A stretch of DNA of 12,202 bases from Methanobrevibacter sp. GTDB lineage: Archaea > Methanobacteriota > Methanobacteria > Methanobacteriales > Methanobacteriaceae. Where the stretch lies: contig JADLKP010000048.1 of the NCBI GenBank assembly GCA_016838945.1, forward strand, positions 1 through 12,202, read 5' to 3'. Below are positions 7,219 to 12,202 of this stretch, one piece after another. The notes under the pieces are model-generated. The model was not told where the DNA came from. It made no database searches and saw nothing but the letters and a program-made list of their open reading frames with translations. A program made the translations under genes and the position numbers. Each line of letters starts with the position of its first letter. Positions within the stretch are counted from its first letter, which is position 1.

Positions 7219-7518
7219 TTATTCTATGTTAATGATATTATTAAGGCCGGTTGTCTTGAATACACTTTTGACATCTTCATTTGCATTTTTGATAACTAAT
7301 GGGATATTGTCTTGAACCAATTTCTTTTGTGTGATGATCAACACCCTAAGCCCTGCACTAGAGATATAGTCCAAATCTTTAAAATCGATTATCATTGAGT
7401 CAAAATTACCCATTTCAGCATTCACTGCATCTTCCAATTCATTAGATGAAAGGGTATCAATACGACCTTCAACGGATAACGTCAATTCCTTTTCATTATA
7501 ATTTTTTAAAATGTTCAT
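7219..7518 (-). CDS. STAS domain protein, anti-anti-sigma (RsbV/SpoIIAA) type
   Basis: This single-domain, 99-residue cytoplasmic protein is the probable phospho-switch partner of the upstream phosphatase/kinase proteins. It shows the whole STAS core: strand LTLSVEGRIDT, helix SSNELEDAV, strand MIIDFKDLDY, then ISSAGLRVLI, and the C-terminal VKSVFKTTGLNNIINI. The second Ser of ISSAG (Ser54 here) aligns with the phosphorylated Ser58 of SpoIIAA. I chose ATG 7516-7518 because AGTGAT (7522-7527) lies just ahead of it and the domain begins at once. The longer reading from 7560 adds 14 Lys/Asn-rich residues and has no ribosome binding site. With the chosen start the gap from the upstream kinase gene is 55 nt. 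In bacteria the dephosphorylated form binds the kinase; the archaeal target is unknown. Confidence 0.9.
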   Translation of the reverse strand: MNILKNYNEKELTLSVEGRIDTLSSNELEDAVNAEMGNFDSMIIDFKDLDYISSAGLRVLIITQKKLVQDNIPLVIKNANEDVKSVFKTTGLNNIINIE

Positions 7519-7573
7519 ATTATCACTTTTATTCTTTATACTTTTTATATTTACTTTCATTATATTACTTTTT

Positions 7574-9934
7574 TTATAAGCTATTGGTTCTTTTAAATAT
7601 TTTCAAATGATTTTCCCCATCAACGTAATCATATTCAATTTCATCAGACATCTCTTTTGTCAAAACAATTCCAAGTCCTCCAATTGGAGTATCTTCAATG
7701 CTGTTTGGTTTTTCAGGATCTGTTTTTAAAAGAGGATTGAATTCAATCCCATTGTCAATGAATTCAAGTGTCAACATATCGTTTTCCCATTGTGCATTGA
7801 CAATGATATATTGGCAATTGGAATAGTCCACAATATTTGCAAATACCTCTTCAACAATCAGATCCACTTGGAAATCTTCTACAAAATTATGAATGAATTC
7901 ATTCAATGTAATAAGTTCGGATATTTCAGGATTGAATTTAATGGACTTTATTGCACTGTATGATTTTACATCAACTTCCACTGCATCAGGATTCTCAACA
8001 TTCTCAACATCTTCAACATTCTCAACATCTTCAATATCCCCAATATTATCAAAATCTTCAATGCCTCCCTTCATTCTAATAATAAACATTGTCATGTCAT
8101 CTTTTTGGTCATTATCGCAGAATTTATCAAGGTCCTCTTTTACAAAATCTATGACTGAACTTAAGTCATTGTTGTCATATCGGTTTAATGTTTCACGTAA
8201 TCTTTCTTCTCCATAGGGTTCCAGGTTCTCGTTTTCTGCTTTTGTTATGCCATTTGTGTATAGGAATATCTCATCATTCTTATTCAATTGCATTGTATGG
8301 GTTTCAAAGGATATGTTTTCCACACTTGCCAATTTATTATCCTGTTCGGTGGACATGAATTCGAAACCGTTAACGTTTAAACATACCAGTGGTTGATTGT
8401 GTCCTGCATTGACAAAGTATACTTTTCCTGTTTTTACATTAAGCTTTCCAAGCCAACAGCTTACTCCATTTATTTCTATATGGTCTTCACAAAGAACATT
8501 GTTCACTTCATATAATGCTTTGGATAGGTCATTGTATTGTCTTGAAAAATCTTGAATCAATGTAATCGTCTTAACCATAATTAAAGAGGCAGGTATTCCC
8601 CTTCCACTTGCATCTCCAATCACAAACCCTATATTCTCTGCATCGATTTGGAAATAGTCATAAAAGTTTCCACCTATCTCATGTGCCGCTTCCATGAATG
8701 AATCAAGTTCAAACCTATTTTCAAATCTATTGCAAAACTCTTCGGAGTCTTTTGGTGTCATGGATTCCTGAATGTCATGGGCTAATTTAAGTTCTGTTTC
8801 AAGTCTTTTCTTTTCTGAACTAACTTCCATCAGATCGTTCCCATATTTTATATATTTATCTTCCAATTCAAGCAAGGAGTCGACCAATGTTCTAATTTCG
8901 TTATTCGTATCTATTGATTTCAAATCCTTTTCAAGTTTCAAATAGTCTTCACGGCTATCAATTTTTCTAGACATTGTTTTGGTCAGTTTGTTGATAGGCA
9001 TAATTACATTTTTTTCTAATATGTAGAGATAAATCAGGGTAGGCATTAGAAAAAGAATAAATAATGTCATTATGTTTCTGAAGGAACTTATTAATATTTC
9101 CGCACCGTTTTGATTTATTGGTGTGTTGAACAGATAATTATGAATTTGCAAAAAGACAGTCAAAACCAAGAGTATGAAAAATATGGAAATGATTGCCTTA
9201 TTGAACAAATTCAAATCGTAATTCTCTTTAATGTTTGAAATTCCTTCATCATATGGATTTATTAAGTAAATTAAGATTATGCACACTATTGGAATGCTAA
9301 GAACCGCTTGATGATTATTCATTGGCATGAAAATTTTTATCAGGCAGAGGGCAATTCCTAAGGCAAGCAGGATTGAAAAAATCTTTTTGGGCAAAATCTG
9401 TTTAAATTGCTTTTTAGGAGTGTATACAGGAATTTTAAATCGGGTAACAAAGTATATGAAGAATATTGTACTGATTAAAGTTATAGGCATCAAGGAATAT
9501 ATGTTGGTTTGGACAACTTCAGTGGTATATCCTATAAATGTCCCTATAACAAATATCGCAGGTATAAAAAGAATAATCAGTACTTTAAGTATATTATAAA
9601 GGTTACCAATATTTGGAGTTTCACATCCATATCTATTCATGATTGAGTACCATAATTTCCATACCAATAAGTTGAGGATCATGGTGAGGATAACAGATAT
9701 TGCTGAAAATAGGGGATCGGGGCTGCCATTTAAAAGAATTGCTGCAAATTGCACCACACAAAAACCTATGCCTGTTATCGGACCCCATAATAGGATTAAA
9801 GGAATTATGACAATAATCACCAAATCATATTCTGTTTGAAGGAAGAGTCCTAATAGTTCAAGTATCACATTCAAGGTAATTGAGAACAATAAAATAAATA
9901 GGTTTGATTTGAAGAGGTCTTTAAATCTATTCAT
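7574..9934 (-). CDS. Membrane SpoIIE-like pseudophosphatase fused to RsbW-like kinase
   Basis: This is a 786-residue membrane protein (ATG numbering). Residues about 10-306 form roughly ten hydrophobic segments, including a KLWYS motif (93-97) shared with the neighbouring paralogue. Residues 307-385 are a HAMP-like/coiled-coil linker. A PP2C/SpoIIE domain follows (about 390-622), then an acidic repeat linker (624-657) and a GHKL ATPase domain (about 665-780). The kinase motifs look intact: EEVFAN (Glu696, Asn700), DNG (727-729) and GGLG (752-755). In PP2C, GD (Asp441) and DDMT are present, but the metal positions of GGD and TDG are Asn423 and Asn561, so the phosphatase may be dead or altered. 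ATG 9932-9934 has GTGGA ahead of it and overlaps the upstream stop by 8 nt; GTG at 9941-9943 is the alternative. The inferred role is the kinase arm that phosphorylates the STAS protein. Confidence 0.9.
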   Translation of the reverse strand: MNRFKDLFKSNLFILLFSITLNVILELLGLFLQTEYDLVIIVIIPLILLWGPITGIGFCVVQFAAILLNGSPDPLFSAISVILTMILNLLVWKLWYSIMNRYGCETPNIGNLYNILKVLIILFIPAIFVIGTFIGYTTEVVQTNIYSLMPITLISTIFFIYFVTRFKIPVYTPKKQFKQILPKKIFSILLALGIALCLIKIFMPMNNHQAVLSIPIVCIILIYLINPYDEGISNIKENYDLNLFNKAIISIFFILLVLTVFLQIHNYLFNTPINQNGAEILISSFRNIMTLFILFLMPTLIYLYILEKNVIMPINKLTKTMSRKIDSREDYLKLEKDLKSIDTNNEIRTLVDSLLELEDKYIKYGNDLMEVSSEKKRLETELKLAHDIQESMTPKDSEEFCNRFENRFELDSFMEAAHEIGGNFYDYFQIDAENIGFVIGDASGRGIPASLIMVKTITLIQDFSRQYNDLSKALYEVNNVLCEDHIEINGVSCWLGKLNVKTGKVYFVNAGHNQPLVCLNVNGFEFMSTEQDNKLASVENISFETHTMQLNKNDEIFLYTNGITKAENENLEPYGEERLRETLNRYDNNDLSSVIDFVKEDLDKFCDNDQKDDMTMFIIRMKGGIEDFDNIGDIEDVENVEDVENVENPDAVEVDVKSYSAIKSIKFNPEISELITLNEFIHNFVEDFQVDLIVEEVFANIVDYSNCQYIIVNAQWENDMLTLEFIDNGIEFNPLLKTDPEKPNSIEDTPIGGLGIVLTKEMSDEIEYDYVDGENHLKIFKRTNSL
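7991..8035 (-). repeat. 9-bp tandem repeat encoding VEN/VED linker
   Basis: There are five copies of a 9-bp unit (ATTCTCAAC or ATCTTCAAC/T on the plus strand), which encode alternating Val-Glu-Asn and Val-Glu-Asp triplets. They form the acidic hinge between the PP2C and the kinase domains. The unit is a whole number of codons, so copy-number change would lengthen or shorten the hinge without frameshift. Confidence 0.85.
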
Positions 9935-11996
9935 TGCTTCCACAACCTGTATATTTTATTATTAGCATAGTCATATCATCGAACTGGTCTTCACCATCAC
10001 TGAAATCATACACATCCTTTTTTATTCCTTCAACCATTTCCTCTAAGCTTTTGTCCTTATGGGCATTTAAGGTTTCCATTAAGCGCTCTTCTCCATAAAT
10101 TTCTTGATTATGATTAATTGCATCTGTAATTCCATCTGTGTACAGGAATATTATATCCCCCGGATTCATATTCATGTCCTGTCTTTCATATTCAATTTTC
10201 TCCATAACTCCAATAAGAAAATTAGGGGGGGTATTTAAGTATTCAAAGGTATTCTTATCATTATCATTATCATTATCAATATCATTGTTATTATATTTAT
10301 TATTATTTTTATCCTTATCATTATCCTTATCATTATCCTTGTTATTGTATTTATTATTATTATTTTTATCCTTATTCTTATCAATATCCTCATTGCTTCT
10401 TTTAATTAATGGAGGGTTGTGTCCGGCATTAACTAATGATAGCTTTCCACTATTCAAGTTTAATTTGCCGTAAAATGCTGTTACAAATAAGTTTTCGTCA
10501 TTTCTTTCGCAGGATAGCTTATTTACACTGGAAATTGCTTTTTCCAGATTCTCATGGATTTTATTATGGTTTCTAATAAGATACATGGTTTTAACCATAA
10601 ACAATGTAGCAGGAATTCCCTTCCCACATACATCCCCAATAACGAATCCGATATTTTCGTCATCTATATCAAAAAAGTCATAGAAGTCTCCTCCCACTTC
10701 CTTTGTGGGATTCATGAAACCGCAGATTTCAAAATTCCTGCCATTTGAGAATTCCTCAAAATCAGTTTTTAGCATATTTGATTGAATTTTGCTTGCAACG
10801 CTAAATTCTGTCTCTATCCTTTCATTTTCTGCACTGGCCTCTTTAATTTGAGTTAAATAAGATAGGATATTGTTTTTCAGCAATTTAAATGAGTTCACTA
10901 ATCTTGAAATGTTATCGTCCCTATCCAAATAGTCCTGTAATCCAGAATCCAATTCACTTTCCTGGTATATTTCCATTTGAGGGTTATTTTTATTCATAGC
11001 ATCAATTAAATCATATATTGGGTTGGTTATGGTCTGTTCGATATGATAGATATGTATCAATGAGAGAATTATGATTAATACTATGGAATAGGAAAGTGTA
11101 GCTATTATTGAAAATTCGGAGCTTGCATTATCGAAGATTATATTTGTCATTAGTCTGAAATTATTGAAAGTGACAAATAGTGTAATTGCCAATATCAGTA
11201 AAAAGGTAAGGATGATCTGTTCGATTAATTTATAATTTGCATCTTTTATTTTAATTTCCATATCCATCTTATTTATGAAGAATAATATTGAAACGATTAG
11301 GGTAATGTCAACAAACAAGTCCTCTGAAATTAGGGGTGTTCCGTTTAGGAATGCTACAAAAAATGAATAGGCAAAAAGGACTATATATGCATAAAGAAAG
11401 TACTTGTTATCAATATTCAGTAGGTTTGCCCATTTTTTAGGGTATTGCAATGGGATTTTAAGCATATTGAATATGCTTATAAGCAATAAGCCGAATACTA
11501 ATGAGAAGAGAAACATATTTAAACTATAATTTGCAAAATCGGAGTGTATTGTAAGCACATATATGGAGGAAAGCTCATAACTTAATTTAGCAGCGAAGTA
11601 TAATAATGTGAAAAATATGTTTGAAACGATGAACATTATCAATATGAATTTCATAAGGGCATATGAAGAATCAAATTTTGGAGCGCTTATTTCTCTCTTT
11701 CCAATTTTGGAATACCACAATTTATATGTAAGTATTGAAGCAAAAGAGCATATTGCAAAATCTAGTATTGCAGGAATTATGCCGCTTCCTATATAAAGGC
11801 CCATAGCTAGGCTAGCGAAACCCTGTCCTAAAGCGCCTACAGGACCAAACATCAAACCAAAAATCGGAATTAATCCCAAATCGGGAGAAAAGGCTGGTCC
11901 ATTAATTGTATGCTCTAATAAAAGATAAAGTCCAGATTGCATACAAAATGAGAAAACAAAAAGGAATTTTTTATTATTAAATAGTTTGTCAAGCAT
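9927..11996 (-). CDS. Membrane-anchored SpoIIE/RsbU-type PP2C phosphatase
   Basis: This is a 689-residue protein (ATG numbering). The N-terminal 8-317 hold about eight or nine membrane segments, including the GLMFGPVGALGQG stretch and YKLWYS, laid out as in the paralogue downstream. A HAMP-like/coiled-coil linker (about 318-400) leads to a PP2C domain (about 400-685). Its metal-binding aspartates are all visible: VGGDFYD (Asp437), GDVCGKG (Asp455), YTDGITDA (Asp621) and DDMT (673-676), so it should be an active Mn/Mg-dependent Ser/Thr phosphatase, presumably acting on the phospho-STAS protein. There is no kinase domain. A 46-residue Lys/Asp/Asn tract (537-582) is inserted in the loop after NAGHNPPLI. 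ATG 11994-11996 follows GAGAG and is preferred to the upstream TTG at 12006-12008. The gene ends inside the start of the next gene, so the pair is translationally coupled. Confidence 0.92.
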   Translation of the reverse strand: MLDKLFNNKKFLFVFSFCMQSGLYLLLEHTINGPAFSPDLGLIPIFGLMFGPVGALGQGFASLAMGLYIGSGIIPAILDFAICSFASILTYKLWYSKIGKREISAPKFDSSYALMKFILIMFIVSNIFFTLLYFAAKLSYELSSIYVLTIHSDFANYSLNMFLFSLVFGLLLISIFNMLKIPLQYPKKWANLLNIDNKYFLYAYIVLFAYSFFVAFLNGTPLISEDLFVDITLIVSILFFINKMDMEIKIKDANYKLIEQIILTFLLILAITLFVTFNNFRLMTNIIFDNASSEFSIIATLSYSIVLIIILSLIHIYHIEQTITNPIYDLIDAMNKNNPQMEIYQESELDSGLQDYLDRDDNISRLVNSFKLLKNNILSYLTQIKEASAENERIETEFSVASKIQSNMLKTDFEEFSNGRNFEICGFMNPTKEVGGDFYDFFDIDDENIGFVIGDVCGKGIPATLFMVKTMYLIRNHNKIHENLEKAISSVNKLSCERNDENLFVTAFYGKLNLNSGKLSLVNAGHNPPLIKRSNEDIDKNKDKNNNNKYNNKDNDKDNDKDKNNNKYNNNDIDNDNDNDKNTFEYLNTPPNFLIGVMEKIEYERQDMNMNPGDIIFLYTDGITDAINHNQEIYGEERLMETLNAHKDKSLEEMVEGIKKDVYDFSDGEDQFDDMTMLIIKYTGCGSNE
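10251..10388 (-). repeat. Low-complexity hexamer/trimer repeats encoding a K/D/N tract
   Basis: Within the phosphatase gene lie runs of TTATCA and TTATCC (plus strand), which encode Asp-Asn and Lys-Asp pairs, mixed with TTATTA runs that encode Asn. A larger unit of about 60 bp (KDKNNN(N)KYNN followed by KDND or NDIDND) occurs twice. All unit lengths are multiples of three, and the reading frame is kept throughout. Confidence 0.9.
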
Positions 11997-12008
11997 ATTA
12001 TCTCTCAA

Positions 12009-12202
12009 GGCGCTTTTTTTTTAAAATTAAATCTTTTGAACGACTAAATATAAACTGAAGTTTTATGTTTACTTCAATATATTTGCTTTTAAGTTTTAAA
12101 TTTTTTATATTTGCCTTCAAATTCGTTATATTTAACTTTTTGATATTTAATTCTATATATATTTATATATTAATGGCTTAAATATTTTGAAATAATTTAC
12201 TT
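12009..12202. promoter_or_regulatory. Promoter region of the phosphatase/kinase/STAS operon
   Basis: This AT-rich 194-nt region reaches the window edge. On the minus strand TTTATATTT (12046-12054) is the best TATA box. It would start transcription near 12025 and leave a leader of about 29 nt with GAGAG before the ATG. Directly upstream of TATA lies the inverted repeat TGAAGT-N9-ACTTCA. Farther upstream are several TATATTT-like repeats (12078, 12107, 12127, 12142). No gene is visible here. Confidence 0.5.
12056..12076. promoter_or_regulatory. Inverted repeat next to the TATA box, candidate operator
   Basis: TGAAGT (12056-12061) and ACTTCA (12071-12076) are perfect 6-bp arms with a 9-nt AT spacer. 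They sit immediately upstream of the TATA candidate on the minus strand, where transcription factor B would bind. A dimeric regulator here could block or recruit initiation. The arms are short, so chance is possible. Confidence 0.4.

Noticed and set aside
7893..8216. Plus-strand ORF with Ser-Thr-Phe repeats
   Set aside because: It is the antisense of the VEN/VED repeat linker in the kinase fusion.
10138..10473. Plus-strand ORF of 111 residues rich in Ser-Leu repeats
   Set aside because: It is the antisense reading of the K/D/N repeat tract in the phosphatase gene. The pattern comes from the TTATCA hexamers, and there is no independent start signal or family.

Overview
The base composition is very AT-rich and the gene set is archaeal: an ABCE1/RLI ribosome-recycling ATPase with two 4-cysteine ferredoxin motifs, an archaeal-type Pth2 peptidyl-tRNA hydrolase, a DUF4013 membrane protein, TATA-box-like promoters and GGTGAT/AGTGAT-type ribosome binding sites. 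Together these point to a methanogen of the Methanobacteriales, most likely Methanobrevibacter or a close relative. The genus is an inference from style and gene content, not a database match.

Layout. The left part (163-3619, all on the minus strand) reads from right to left as rli (ABCE1), then an ABC ATPase and its overlapping six-helix permease. The ABC pair resembles lantibiotic-immunity/bacitracin-type exporters. A repeat-rich divergent intergenic region (3620-3907) separates rli from pth2 (plus strand). Pth2 converges on a DUF4013 membrane protein (4391-5185, minus) across a 51-52 bp tandem repeat. A bile-acid:sodium-symporter (BASS) family transporter (5383-6333, plus) follows. It has an apparently leaderless promoter and a hairpin/oligo-T terminator.

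The right part (6430-12202, all minus strand) is the most interesting. In transcription order it holds two paralogous membrane-anchored SpoIIE/RsbU-type PP2C proteins whose genes overlap, a single-domain STAS protein (RsbV/SpoIIAA type) and an Sfp-type 4'-phosphopantetheinyl transferase. The first PP2C keeps all visible metal-binding aspartates but has no kinase domain. The second carries a C-terminal GHKL/HATPase (RsbW/SpoIIAB-like) kinase domain, while two metal-binding positions of its own PP2C domain are Asn instead of Asp (GGD to GGN, TDG to TNG). Read together, this looks like a complete partner-switching module in which phosphatase and kinase have been divided between two membrane sensors with the same N-terminal scaffold, with the STAS protein as shared substrate. 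Archaea have no sigma-70 factor, so the output must be something else. The phosphopantetheinyl transferase next to it, which activates carrier proteins such as those of nonribosomal peptide synthetases, suggests a link to secondary metabolism. No tRNA, rRNA, CRISPR array or insertion sequence was recognised.
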